A stretch of 64,000 nt of DNA. It comes from Lachnospiraceae bacterium. Its GTDB lineage: Bacteria > Bacillota > Clostridia > Lachnospirales > Lachnospiraceae. The notes under the pieces are model-generated. The model was not told where the DNA came from. It saw only the letters and a program-made list of their open reading frames with translations, and ran no database searches. Shown here piece after piece: positions 1-8,895 of this stretch (position 1 is the first letter of the stretch; each line of letters begins with the position of its first letter). Location of the stretch: assembly GCA_017509985.1 (NCBI GenBank), contig JAFWOE010000023.1, positions 62,001 through 126,000 on the forward strand. Direction: 5' to 3'. A program made the position numbers and the translations under genes.

Positions 1-1
1 C

Positions 2-520
2 ATGAATATTTTTTCAACATCTTCAAATCTTTCCGGTGATGTCTGCAGTACACTGTTCGGTTCCGTGTCCATTCTGACACTCACGTACCGGGAAGTATGG
101 ATCTGTATTGTAATGTCTGTTGCGGTAGTGGCACTTTTTGTATTATTCTATAATCGGATTTTTTCCGTAACATTTGATGAAGATTTTGCAAAAGCAGCAG
201 GAACGAATGCCGAGAGATACAATCTGCTGATCGCCGTGATGATCGCTCTGATCATCGTTCTCGCGATGAACCTGGTCGGGTCCCTTCTGATATCCGCACT
301 TGTGATCTTTCCGGCGCTTTCCGCCATGAGGCTTTTCGGCAGTTTTAAAAAGGTAACGATCTGTTCGGCCATACTTTCGGTGATCTGTGCGTTCGCCGGA
401 CTGATCATTTCGATCCTGGCCGGGACGCCGGTCGGTTCGACGATCGTCGCCGTTGATGTGGCGGCTTTTGCGGTCTGCTATTGTACAGGAAGATTGACAG
501 GAGGTCTGCAGAGGGGATGA
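2..520 (+). CDS. Metal ABC transporter permease, ABC-3 family (3' part)
   Basis: This is the C-terminal part of an integral membrane permease of the zinc/manganese/iron ABC family (ZnuB/MntB type). The reading frame is open to the window edge, so the ATG at base 2 is probably internal and the gene starts outside. Several hydrophobic helices are visible, and the stretch LVGSLLISALVIFPALSAMR is typical of the conserved ABC-3 core. It ends 19 bases before the FeoA-FeoB fusion gene on the same strand, which suggests a metal-uptake operon. The transported metal cannot be told from this fragment. Confidence 0.8.
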   Translation: MNIFSTSSNLSGDVCSTLFGSVSILTLTYREVWICIVMSVAVVALFVLFYNRIFSVTFDEDFAKAAGTNAERYNLLIAVMIALIIVLAMNLVGSLLISALVIFPALSAMRLFGSFKKVTICSAILSVICAFAGLIISILAGTPVGSTIVAVDVAAFAVCYCTGRLTGGLQRG

Positions 521-539
521 CCCGCGGCAGAAGGAAATA

Positions 540-2891
540 ATGACAGTAAGGGATTTACAACCGGGCCAGAGCGCCAGAATACAGAACGTCGGCGGCGAAG
601 GGGCGCTTCGGCAGCATTTTCTGGATATGGGCGTGATACCCGGCGCGGAGATCACATTGATCAAACTGGCTCCCATGGGCGATCCCATGGAGCTGCGTCT
701 TCACGGCTATGAACTGACGCTTCGCCTGGCTGACGCGGAAAAGATCGATGTCGTTCCGGTGGAAGCTGCTCAGAGCTCACCGGAAAAAGCGCCTCGGAAC
801 CGCGAAGCGGATCACCCCGGACTGGGCGAAGAAGGCAGATTTCATCCGAAAGGAAGCGGAACACCCCTTCCGGAAGATACCCTGCTGACTTTTGCACTGG
901 TCGGCAACCAGAACAGCGGAAAAACGACGCTTTTCAACCAGCTTACCGGTGCCAATCAGCATGTCGGCAATTTCCCCGGCGTCACGGTAGACCGGAAGGA
1001 CGGTGCGATCCGCGGGCAGGCAAACACTTCCATTACCGATCTGCCCGGCATCTATTCCATGTCTCCTTATTCCAGTGAAGAACTGGTATCCCGTAATTTT
1101 GTCCTGGAAGAAAAACCGAAAGCGATCATCAACATTGTTGATGCGACCAATATAGAGCGAAACCTGTACCTGACCATGCAGCTGCTGGAAATGGATATCC
1201 CGGTAGTGGTGGCCCTGAACATGATGGATGAAGTTCGCGGAAACGGCGGCTCTATCGACGTGAACCGGATGGAAGCCATGCTGGGGACTCCGGTCGTTCC
1301 GATCTCGGCCGCCAGGAACCAGGGCGTGGACGAGCTGGTCCGTCATGCGATCCATATCGCGAAATATCAGGAAAAACCCGCACGGCAGGATTTCTGTGAC
1401 TCGACCGATCATGGCGGCGCCGTGCACCGCTGCCTGCACGCGGTGAAGCATCTGATCGAAGACCACGCGGAACAGACCGGTATTCCGGTCCGGTTTGCGG
1501 CAGGCAAGCTGATCGAAAACGATGAACAGATCCTGAACAGACTGGCCCTGGATACAAACGAAAAGGAAATGCTGGAACATATCGTGCTGCAGATGGAAAA
1601 AGAACGCGGCCTGGACCGCAGTGCCGCGATTGCCGATATGCGCTTTGCTTTTATTGAAAAAGTCTGCGACCAGTGTGTGGTAAAACCCCGCGAAAGCAGG
1701 GAACATCTGCGCAGCCAGCGGCTCGACCGGATCCTGACCGGGAAATACACGGCGATCCCGGTCTTCATTGCTGTGATGGCACTGGTGTTTTATCTGACTT
1801 TCGAGGTGATCGGTGCCTGGCTTCAGGATGTTATGGCATTAGGGATCGAGAATCTTACCGGGATCGTTGACGCTGCCCTGACAGCCGGGAATGTGAATGA
1901 TGCGATCCACGGCCTGATTATCGACGGTATTTTTGAAGGCGTCGGCAGCGTGCTCAGTTTCCTGCCGATCATTGTGACCATGTTCTTCTTTCTTTCGATC
2001 CTGGAAGACAGCGGCTATATTGCCCGGGTCGCCTTTGTCATGGACAAGCTTCTCCGGCAGATCGGGCTTTCGGGGAGGAGCATTGTCCCGCTGCTGATCG
2101 GCTTCGGATGTACGGTTCCTGCCGTCATGTCCACCCGTACGCTCCCCAGTGAGCGGGACCGCAGGATGACGATCCTGCTTACACCCTTCATGAGCTGTAC
2201 AGCCAAGCTGCCGATCTACGCATTTTTCATCAACGCATTTTTCGCAAAATACCGCTGGCTTGTGATGACGTGCCTGTATCTTACCGGTATCATTGTCGGA
2301 ATTATCGTTGCCCTGGTGTTCCGGCGTACGCTGTTTAAAGGCGAGGCGGTTCCTTTTGTTATGGAGCTTCCCAATTACCGCCTGCCGAGCCCGATCAATG
2401 TTCTGAGACTGCTCTGGGAGAAGGCGAAAGATTTTCTGCAGAGAGCATTCACGGTGATCCTGATCGCCACGATCATCGTCTGGTTTCTGCAAAGCTTTGA
2501 TTTCCATTTCAACCTGGTCACGGATTCGCATGACAGTATTCTGGCCGCGGTCGCCGGTTTTATCGCACCGCTCTTCCGGCCGGTCGGGCTGGGAGACTGG
2601 CGGATCGTTACGTCGCTGATCAGCGGCTTTATGGCGAAAGAAAGCGTCGTTTCGGTCCTGCAGGTCTTGTTCCGGACCGCCGGCGGTGTGAAGGCGGCAC
2701 TTTCCGCACTCTCAGCCGTTTCCCTGCTGGTATTCAGCCTTTTGTATACGCCCTGCGTAGCTGCGATCGCATCTGTGCGGCGTGAGCTCGGTACCCGATG
2801 GGCGGTCAACGTTGTAGTGTGGCAGTGCATCATCGCCTGGCTGGCGGCTTTGCTCGTTCGTGCTGTCGGCCTGCTGTTCGGATTGGGGTAA
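540..2891 (+). CDS. feoB: Ferrous iron transporter, FeoA-FeoB fusion
   Basis: This 783-residue protein imports Fe(II) across the cytoplasmic membrane. Residues 1-75 form an SH3-like FeoA domain, followed by a linker of about 40 residues. A GTPase domain follows with G1 GNQNSGKT at 122-129, G3 DLPG at 167-170 and G4 NMMD at 227-230. The polytopic FeoB membrane domain fills the C-terminal half, including the GCTVPAVMSTRT region. FeoA is normally a separate protein, so this is a natural fusion. The start has an AAGGA site 5 bases upstream. A Cys-rich partner gene follows immediately. A second, unfused FeoB lies at 13360-15819. Confidence 0.95.
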   Translation: MTVRDLQPGQSARIQNVGGEGALRQHFLDMGVIPGAEITLIKLAPMGDPMELRLHGYELTLRLADAEKIDVVPVEAAQSSPEKAPRNREADHPGLGEEGRFHPKGSGTPLPEDTLLTFALVGNQNSGKTTLFNQLTGANQHVGNFPGVTVDRKDGAIRGQANTSITDLPGIYSMSPYSSEELVSRNFVLEEKPKAIINIVDATNIERNLYLTMQLLEMDIPVVVALNMMDEVRGNGGSIDVNRMEAMLGTPVVPISAARNQGVDELVRHAIHIAKYQEKPARQDFCDSTDHGGAVHRCLHAVKHLIEDHAEQTGIPVRFAAGKLIENDEQILNRLALDTNEKEMLEHIVLQMEKERGLDRSAAIADMRFAFIEKVCDQCVVKPRESREHLRSQRLDRILTGKYTAIPVFIAVMALVFYLTFEVIGAWLQDVMALGIENLTGIVDAALTAGNVNDAIHGLIIDGIFEGVGSVLSFLPIIVTMFFFLSILEDSGYIARVAFVMDKLLRQIGLSGRSIVPLLIGFGCTVPAVMSTRTLPSERDRRMTILLTPFMSCTAKLPIYAFFINAFFAKYRWLVMTCLYLTGIIVGIIVALVFRRTLFKGEAVPFVMELPNYRLPSPINVLRLLWEKAKDFLQRAFTVILIATIIVWFLQSFDFHFNLVTDSHDSILAAVAGFIAPLFRPVGLGDWRIVTSLISGFMAKESVVSVLQVLFRTAGGVKAALSALSAVSLLVFSLLYTPCVAAIASVRRELGTRWAVNVVVWQCIIAWLAALLVRAVGLLFGLG

Positions 2892-2896
2892 AAAGA

Positions 2897-3073
2897 ATGA
2901 ACGGTCTGGATATCCTTTTGATTATCATCATCGCTGCTGCTGTTGCCCTGGCAGTCCGCAGGCTTCGCGCCGACCGGAAAAAAGGAAAGCTCTGTCCGGG
3001 GTGTTCGGACGGATGTTCCGCCTGTTCCGCCGGATGCAGGCAGCGCAGGGAAGATACAGGAGATCCTGTTTAG
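2897..3073 (+). CDS. FeoB-associated Cys-rich membrane protein
   Basis: This is a 58-residue protein with one N-terminal membrane helix (LDILLIIIIAAAVALAV), a basic patch, and a short tail with five cysteines (CPGCSDGCSACSAGC). That is the layout of the small Cys-rich proteins commonly encoded just after feoB in Firmicutes. It starts 5 bases after the feoB stop and is clearly in the same operon. A role in handling iron or supporting FeoB is assumed from context; its biochemistry is not settled. A similar gene follows the second feoB at 13122-13292. Confidence 0.85.
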   Translation: MNGLDILLIIIIAAAVALAVRRLRADRKKGKLCPGCSDGCSACSAGCRQRREDTGDPV

Positions 3074-3146
3074 CAGCAGGTGCTCTGTGATACAATAACA
3101 ATATAAATAAACGCTGAACGATCGAAGAAAGGGAGGATGAACGAAA

Positions 3147-4625
3147 ATGAACAGCAGTTTTGAAAACAGTGCGGCAACGCACCTTACGATCCTTCATTCC
3201 AACGACATTCACGGCGCTTTCCAGCCGGAGGAAAAAGACGGGGTAATGACCGGGGGCCTGGCTCTTCTTTCAGGATATGTGAAGGAAGCACGGCAGGAGA
3301 ACGGCGCGGTCTACGCGGTCGCAGGCGACCTGTTCCGGGGCTCGATCATTGACAGTGAGTTTGAGGGCGTTTCGACGATCGACCTGATGAACGTCCTTCA
3401 CCCGGATGTTGCCACAGTGGGAAACCATGAAGTAGACTACGGTATCGCCCACCTTCTGTTTCTGGAAAAATGTGCCCGTTTTCCGATCATCAACGCGAAT
3501 CTGTTCGTGACGCTCAATAATGCACGGCTTTTCCAGCCCTGCCTCAATGTTTATGCAAACGACCTGAAAATTCTTTTTATCGGTATCCTGACCGAAGAAG
3601 TGCTGGCTTCGACCCGGGGAGAGAAAGTGATCGGAACGCTGATCGATGTAGAAGAGGCAGCGAAAGAAGTCGGTATCATCTGTGACAATTACCGCACGAC
3701 CGGGACCGATATGACGATCCTTCTGACGCATATCGGCCTGGACATGGACCGTAAGCTGGCCGAACTCCTGCATCCGGACTGGGGTGTCGACCTGATCATC
3801 GGCGGTCATTCTCATTCCTTTATGGAAGAGGCGGAGATCGTCAACGGGATCCCGATTGTACAGGCCGGGACGGGGACAGACATTATCGGGCGGTTCGATA
3901 TCGAGTATGATAAAGAACAGAAAAAGATTATTGACTGGAAATGGCGAACCGTGCCGATCAATGAAAAAACGGCACAGCCGGATCCCTCGGTCCAGCATCT
4001 TCTCGATAATTATCAGTCCCAGACCGATGCCAAATACAAGCGAGTCATTACGACCTTTGCCCGGACGCTGACGCATCCCCGCAGGGAACAGGAAACGGAG
4101 CTGGGCAATCTCTACGCGGATCTGATCCAGTGGGAGAGCAGCTTCGATATCATGATGATGGGGTCCGGTGCGATCCGCAAACAGGAGATGGGTCCGATCG
4201 TCGAATATCAAGACATGATCGAAAATACGCCGTTCGATGACCCGCTCTGGATGGTCGAGGTCACCGGTGAGCAGTTCCGGCGGATGATCCGCCACATTTT
4301 CCGGGATGAAGCCTGGGAGGGGAATACGGAGTTTTACCAATACTCCAAAGGCACAAAGATCGTTTACCGGAAGAGCACGCATACGATCGAGGAACTGAGC
4401 CTGAACGGCGAGGAGATCTCGGACGACCGGCACCTCAGGATCGCGATGCAGAGGTATCATTACAATAATTTTGATGAATTTCTGGGCGTGCCTCTGGCGG
4501 AAGTATCGGAAAACATGAAGCCGAGGATCGTGGCAACATCCGTCAACAACCTGATCGAGGAATACTTCGCGACGCATAATGAACTGGATTCAAAGGTCGA
4601 GGGAAGGATCGTTGTACTGGATTAG
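3147..4625 (+). CDS. Metallophosphatase / 5'-nucleotidase (UshA-like)
   Basis: This is a two-domain phosphohydrolase of 492 residues. The calcineurin-like metal-binding domain shows the motifs HSNDIHG near residue 15, GDLFRGS, GNHEVDYG and GGHSHS. The C-terminal half matches the 5'-nucleotidase substrate-binding domain. There is no signal peptide or anchor, so it is probably cytoplasmic, unlike periplasmic UshA. The start is an ATG 10 bases after GGGAGG. The likely activity is release of phosphate from nucleotides or related phosphoesters; the natural substrate is not evident. A terminator follows. Confidence 0.88.
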   Translation: MNSSFENSAATHLTILHSNDIHGAFQPEEKDGVMTGGLALLSGYVKEARQENGAVYAVAGDLFRGSIIDSEFEGVSTIDLMNVLHPDVATVGNHEVDYGIAHLLFLEKCARFPIINANLFVTLNNARLFQPCLNVYANDLKILFIGILTEEVLASTRGEKVIGTLIDVEEAAKEVGIICDNYRTTGTDMTILLTHIGLDMDRKLAELLHPDWGVDLIIGGHSHSFMEEAEIVNGIPIVQAGTGTDIIGRFDIEYDKEQKKIIDWKWRTVPINEKTAQPDPSVQHLLDNYQSQTDAKYKRVITTFARTLTHPRREQETELGNLYADLIQWESSFDIMMMGSGAIRKQEMGPIVEYQDMIENTPFDDPLWMVEVTGEQFRRMIRHIFRDEAWEGNTEFYQYSKGTKIVYRKSTHTIEELSLNGEEISDDRHLRIAMQRYHYNNFDEFLGVPLAEVSENMKPRIVATSVNNLIEEYFATHNELDSKVEGRIVVLD

Positions 4626-4681
4626 GCATACGAAGGAGCTTTCAGCCTGAAAGGAAATTCCGTATATGAGGATAACAAGGA

Positions 4682-4719
4682 AAAAGGACGGTTTTCCGTT
4701 GTGAGAACTGTCCTTTTAT
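4682..4719 (+). terminator. Rho-independent terminator after the 5'-nucleotidase gene
   Basis: The arms AAAAGGACGGTTTTC and GAGAACTGTCCTTTT pair through most of their length, with a wobble and one mismatch, and the right arm runs into a T-rich stretch. It lies 57 bases after the stop codon. Confidence 0.65.
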
Positions 4720-4722
4720 AAG

Positions 4723-4755
4723 CGTAGACACATCTTTTCAAAAGATGTGTCTACG
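4723..4755. repeat. Near-perfect palindrome between convergent genes
   Basis: Two 16-base arms (CGTAGACACATCTTTT and its exact reverse complement) flank a single C. It lies between the convergent 5'-nucleotidase and symporter genes. There is no good T run on either side, so it is either a bidirectional hairpin terminator for the symporter transcript or another structured element. Confidence 0.6.
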
Positions 4756-4787
4756 TATCTTGCTGTTTTCAGATGTCTGACGCGTAA

Positions 4788-6206
4788 TCAGACATTCTGT
4801 TTGTTTTTGAAATGCTCTTTGGTCGTCTTGTAAACAACTCCCGAGAGAAGCAGCAGGGCGACCAGGTTCGGGATCGCCATCAGGCCGTTCAGCGCGTCAC
4901 CGATCAGCCATACAAGATCCAGACCAAGGGTGGAACCGATAATAAGAACGATACAGAAGATGATTTTGTATACCAATGTCGCACCTTTGGCGGCCTTTCC
5001 AAACAGGAACTCGCAGCAGCGGGATCCGTACAGAGACCAGCTGAGGATCGTGGAAAGTGCGAAAAGGCTCAGTCCGACTGCAATGATCAGGGAGCTTATT
5101 CTTCCGTCGAAGATACTGTTGAAAGCGCTTACGACCATTTCTGAGCCATGGCCGGTGCCCCATTCGATTCCTTCCATACCAAACTGGCTCGACAGTCCCA
5201 TCAGAAGGGCAAGGGAAGTAAGGGTACAGATAACGATAGAATCCATGAATACTTCAAAGATACCGTACAGGCCCTGTTTAACCGGATCGGTCAGGGAAGT
5301 AGCGGCATGGGCGATCGGAGCAGAACCAAGACCGGCTTCGTTCGAGAAAACGCCTCGTGCAATACCTTTCTGGATCGTGGTCATGATGCTGATACCGACT
5401 GCGCCGCCCAGGGCAGAGCGCGGGCTGAATGCGCCTTTGAAGATCGCGGCAAGAACGGGGCCTAACTGTCCGAGATTGCCGAATACTACGATCAGCGTTG
5501 CAATGATGTAGATAACAGCCATGAACGGAACCAGTTTTTCCGTAACCGCACCGATCCTCTTGATACCGCCGATGATGATGACCGCTACAGCTGCGGCTAC
5601 GATCACGCCGATCACGATGCGGAATGCAGTACCGGTCTCCGGTCCGTTAAAGGAAATAACAGCAGTGTTGATTGCGGTAGCGATCGAATCGACCTGTGTG
5701 GTGTTGCCGATACCGAAGGAAGCGATCATTCCGAAGAAAGCAAAGATATAGGCCAGCCATATCCAGTTTTTGCCGAGGCCGTTCTTGATGGAGTACATCG
5801 GTCCGCCGACCCAGTCACCGGCTGCGTTTCTTTCACGGTATTTTACGGAAAGCAGTACTTCGGAGTATTTCGTGACCATACCGACCAGAGCGGAGATCCA
5901 CAGCCAGAAAACGGCACCGGGTCCGCCGATGAAGATCGCGCCGGTAACGCCCGCAATGTTTCCGGTTCCGACCGTTCCCGCAAGGGCAGTCGTCATGGCC
6001 TGGAACGGAGTTACTTCACCTTTTCCGGCTTCCTGCTTGTGAAAGATCTTGCCGAGCGTGTTTTTCATCGCATAGCCGAATTTGCGGAACTGCATCCACC
6101 CGACTCTGCTGCTTAAGAATACGCCGGTGCCTACCAGAAGTACCAGTATGACCGGACCCCAGGCAAAATCGTCAACAGCTGTAACAATTTTTGTAAAAGT
6201 TTCCAT
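4788..6206 (-). CDS. Alanine/glycine:cation symporter (AGCS family)
   Basis: This is a 472-residue membrane carrier with about ten or more helices. It imports alanine or glycine with Na+ or H+. The conserved family stretch ALAGTVGTGNIAGVTGAI appears near residue 75, and SNEAGLGSAPIAHAA in the middle. The ATG has an AGAGGAGGG site close upstream. The leader carries a glycine riboswitch followed by an intrinsic terminator, so glycine is a likely substrate or signal. By length and helix content the gene is complete. Confidence 0.95.
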   Translation of the reverse strand: METFTKIVTAVDDFAWGPVILVLLVGTGVFLSSRVGWMQFRKFGYAMKNTLGKIFHKQEAGKGEVTPFQAMTTALAGTVGTGNIAGVTGAIFIGGPGAVFWLWISALVGMVTKYSEVLLSVKYRERNAAGDWVGGPMYSIKNGLGKNWIWLAYIFAFFGMIASFGIGNTTQVDSIATAINTAVISFNGPETGTAFRIVIGVIVAAAVAVIIIGGIKRIGAVTEKLVPFMAVIYIIATLIVVFGNLGQLGPVLAAIFKGAFSPRSALGGAVGISIMTTIQKGIARGVFSNEAGLGSAPIAHAATSLTDPVKQGLYGIFEVFMDSIVICTLTSLALLMGLSSQFGMEGIEWGTGHGSEMVVSAFNSIFDGRISSLIIAVGLSLFALSTILSWSLYGSRCCEFLFGKAAKGATLVYKIIFCIVLIIGSTLGLDLVWLIGDALNGLMAIPNLVALLLLSGVVYKTTKEHFKNKQNV

Positions 6207-6245
6207 ATTCCCTCCTCTTTGAATAAACGATCTGGATGGTTCCTG

Positions 6246-6279
6246 TAAAAAAAAACCTGTCTGACGGGTCAGGCAGGAA
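6246..6279 (-). terminator. Terminator of the glycine riboswitch
   Basis: On the minus strand the hairpin CCTGCCTGACCCGTCAGACAGG is followed by about ten T residues. It lies between the riboswitch and the symporter start, which suits control by termination. Confidence 0.8.
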
Positions 6280-6299
6280 TTCTAAAATCGTTTTTGTTG

Positions 6300-6440
6300 C
6301 CGCAAACGGTTTTCTGTCCTTTTGCCTGAGAGATTCGCGCTTATGCGTTTGCCCCTTCGGCCTCTGCATGGATGCAGATGTCTCCAGATTGTCTCGATCC
6401 GCAGTTCAGCTTGCTATTATTCCAGGAACCCACCTGCGGA
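6300..6440 (-). promoter_or_regulatory. Glycine riboswitch (one clear aptamer plus a 5' extra helix)
   Basis: The minus strand contains the glycine aptamer core GCCGAAGGGGCAA (6349-6361 region) and CTCTCAGGCAAAAGGACAGA (about 6313-6332). Only one complete aptamer is visible. Upstream of it, TCCGCAG and CTGCGGA (6398-6404 and 6434-6440) pair to close a separate helix. This resembles the degenerate 'ghost' half reported for single-aptamer glycine riboswitches. A terminator and an amino-acid symporter gene lie downstream. In the 6207-6599 gap I see no gene. Confidence 0.88.
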
Positions 6441-6599
6441 CGTCATCGACTATTCATTTTTCTTATCTTTTTAAAGACAGGATATAGTTTAAACTATGGT
6501 ATACAAAAATGCAAGAGCGGATTTTATCCGGAATGCATTTTTAAAAAGGATCGGTTTTTGCGGATCCGGACGACCGGTATGTTTAAGCAGACGCTGAAC

Positions 6600-7373
6600 T
6601 TACAGTGAAGCGTATGCGCCGTAAATCAGGGACATGTCATGTCTGCTGTCCAGATATTCATAGGGATGCGGCGCACCTTCATGGACCAGTTCGCCGGATA
6701 TGTAGCCGAAAACCTGGTTCAGCGGCAGCGGTTCCCAGTGCCGTATGGCAAGCGGGAGAGTGCTGAAGCAGACGCTGTCGCCTTCTTCGCTGAAGTGAAG
6801 ATAGCCCCTGTAATTTGAGTGAACGTACATCTGTTCCCCGTCGTACAAGATCAGGTTCAGCTTTCCGCATGCGGCCAGTGCGGTTATGCCTTCGCTGATC
6901 TCCTGGAAACGCTCTGCGTCGGAAAGGTTTCTTTTTTCTGCATTTCTCCGGCGGTTGATCCGGTCGATCAGGTACAGCAGCACACCTTCACTGTCGGTCG
7001 TTCCTTCCTGTTTGGAGAAGAACGGAGAGATCAGATGCGGTTCAAAAACCGTACCGTTATGGATCAGGGTCCAGGTCCGGCCGGAATCATCATCCCATAC
7101 GAACGGATGGCAGTTGGCATACGTCATTTCTCCGACGGTTGCCCTGCGTATATGTGCCAGAAGGCTGTCTGCCTCGATATGGCAGGACAGACGATGTTCC
7201 AGATAGGTGCTTGAAATGGCCCGGACCGGTTCCTTTTCCAGAGTCACTGCATGCCCGCGAAACACGGCCAGCCCCCAGCCGTGAGGATGTTCCCGGCTGT
7301 GAAGGAAAAACAGATTCAGAAGATCGTTTGCGCGGATCGCCCGACCGGAACTGAACCCGAACAGCTCACACAT
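6600..7373 (-). CDS. Class II glutamine amidotransferase-like hydrolase
   Basis: The protein begins MCELFGFSS, so the N-terminal nucleophile Cys2 of Ntn-type amidotransferases is in place after Met removal. I chose the ATG at 7373 for this reason and because GGAGGAG lies just upstream. A longer reading to 7406 would bury the catalytic cysteine. The HPHGWG stretch and the GNHNG-like WTLIHNGTVFE motif fit the YafJ/EgtC group, which cleaves gamma-glutamyl amides. It overlaps the 3' end of the glutamate-cysteine ligase gene by 8 bases, so the two are translationally coupled. A role in gamma-glutamyl thiol metabolism is inferred from that pairing. Confidence 0.85.
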   Translation of the reverse strand: MCELFGFSSGRAIRANDLLNLFFLHSREHPHGWGLAVFRGHAVTLEKEPVRAISSTYLEHRLSCHIEADSLLAHIRRATVGEMTYANCHPFVWDDDSGRTWTLIHNGTVFEPHLISPFFSKQEGTTDSEGVLLYLIDRINRRRNAEKRNLSDAERFQEISEGITALAACGKLNLILYDGEQMYVHSNYRGYLHFSEEGDSVCFSTLPLAIRHWEPLPLNQVFGYISGELVHEGAPHPYEYLDSRHDMSLIYGAYASL

Positions 7374-8640
7374 TCTGCTCCTCCTGTCTCTGCAGTGCCA
7401 GTTCAAGGCCTTTTTTTACAAAACCGTCACCGTATTGCTTCAGCACGATCGAGGCATAGCGGTGTTCTTCGCAGGAGATCTTCCAGATCTGTTTCCGAAT
7501 GACCGGGAGCTGTTCCGGCGCGGTTTCTTCATAAAACTCATGGATCCAGTTCAGGATCGTTCCGGATGCTTCACGCACCGATTCGGACCTGCCGGAAAGC
7601 AGGGTGATCCGGGCCAGATCCAGGTCATAATGCGCAGCGTTCTTGAAATTCTGTACGGTCTGGATCTGCTGGTCGGTGCGCATATGACCGGTCTGAAGCT
7701 GTGCCAGCCACAGCAGGAACAGCTCGATAAAGCGGATATCGTCAACGTCGATCCCGACCGGATCCAGCGGGTTCAGGTCGACCATACGCAGTTCGATATG
7801 GCTGATTCCCTGTTCGAGCAGTCCTTCCAGGGTATATTTTCCGAATGGTTTGATCCGGACCGGATAATACAGTTCTCTGGCGGCTTTCAGCAGACGGCTT
7901 TCGACATACTGCTGAATAATTGCGACGTAATCCGGTATGCTACGGTAATCCAGGATCGGCGTGAAATGGTTCCAGTAACCGAATTCGCTGCATCTTGGGG
8001 AAGCAAGGCCCTGAAAAGCGGACCGGCCGGTCTTCCCCCGTTCGATCAGTGACCGGTCGATGACCGGACTGGCCGCCATCAGGACAACGAGCAGCCAGCC
8101 GTAGGCCGCGACTTTTTCGGCCAGCTCCAGATAAAACCGGTTTCGATAGAGCGGGTATTCTGCGCCGGCTTCTTCTGCCAGTTTCCGCAGCGTTGCCTCG
8201 CCGAAAGAATAATTGAAATGGATACCGCAGTACGTCATCTTATACCGGCCGTACCGGTCGGCAAGGTATTCCCGGTAAGTAGTCGATGCTCTTTCCCGTC
8301 CGTACCACTGCGCGATATGGATATCCTCTTCGTTCATAATATAGGGAGGATTGGAAAACGGCCACAGGAGTTCCGGTGTTTCCATTTCTGCCAGTTTTTT
8401 CCGGACCCTGGACAGGTGAAAGGCCAGCTGCTTCCTTACGGCTTCCGGGCTCCCTTCAGGGGATGTATTGATCTCGAGCTGGTCCTCGCTGAAGTCCCGA
8501 ACGATATGGGGGTCGTCCGGGAACGGATGCGGAGTATGGGAAAGATGGGCGTCCCTGGTGATTCGGTGGCTCTCCAGTTCAAGACCAAAGGTACCTTCGT
8601 TTAAAAATGATCGGATATTATCTTTTGAGATCGGGTTCAA
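7366..8640 (-). CDS. gshA: Glutamate-cysteine ligase-like protein
   Basis: This resembles the ligase part of bacterial GshA/GshAB, which joins glutamate to cysteine with ATP. FGLELESHRI near the N terminus, DFSEDQLEIN and YKMTYCGIHFNYSF are typical. I place the start at the TTG at 8640 (424 residues), with GGAG 10 bases upstream. An in-frame extension to 8736 is unlikely because a good promoter (8680-8709) lies inside it. No glutathione synthetase is fused or adjacent; instead an amidotransferase-like gene overlaps the end. The product may be gamma-glutamylcysteine or a related thiol. Confidence 0.8.
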   Translation of the reverse strand: MNPISKDNIRSFLNEGTFGLELESHRITRDAHLSHTPHPFPDDPHIVRDFSEDQLEINTSPEGSPEAVRKQLAFHLSRVRKKLAEMETPELLWPFSNPPYIMNEEDIHIAQWYGRERASTTYREYLADRYGRYKMTYCGIHFNYSFGEATLRKLAEEAGAEYPLYRNRFYLELAEKVAAYGWLLVVLMAASPVIDRSLIERGKTGRSAFQGLASPRCSEFGYWNHFTPILDYRSIPDYVAIIQQYVESRLLKAARELYYPVRIKPFGKYTLEGLLEQGISHIELRMVDLNPLDPVGIDVDDIRFIELFLLWLAQLQTGHMRTDQQIQTVQNFKNAAHYDLDLARITLLSGRSESVREASGTILNWIHEFYEETAPEQLPVIRKQIWKISCEEHRYASIVLKQYGDGFVKKGLELALQRQEEQNV

Positions 8641-8679
8641 GGTTTTGCATCTCCATATTTTTATGTATAATTCATACTT

Positions 8680-8709
8680 ATCATATAGGAGTAGCTGTAT
8701 TTCTGTCAA
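8680..8709 (-). promoter_or_regulatory. Sigma-A promoter for the ligase/amidotransferase operon
   Basis: On the minus strand TTGACA (8704-8709), an 18-base spacer and TATGAT (8680-8685) form a good vegetative promoter about 40 bases before the TTG start at 8640. Its position argues against any upstream start codon. Confidence 0.75.
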
Positions 8710-8895
8710 TCGGTTTGAGACGGATTCATATGACATGGCAGTACACTGGACTGACGGTTTATTGTTTTTTTTAATAATCTGCCATAAAATCAGAACTGTG
8801 GAACGTATATATAATGAGCCGGCAGAAGCCGGAGCCGATAAAAGTCTGTTTGCTGAGAAAGTATTTGCCGGTATTCCGGCAGAACGGAGATCGTT

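Noticed and set aside
3270-4577. A long minus-strand frame opposite the 5'-nucleotidase
   Set aside because: It is antisense to a clear enzyme with all its motifs. No start site or protein family supports it.
8640-8736. A 32-residue N-terminal extension of the glutamate-cysteine ligase
   Set aside because: A TTGACA/TATGAT promoter lies inside it, so the RNA starts after the putative start codon.
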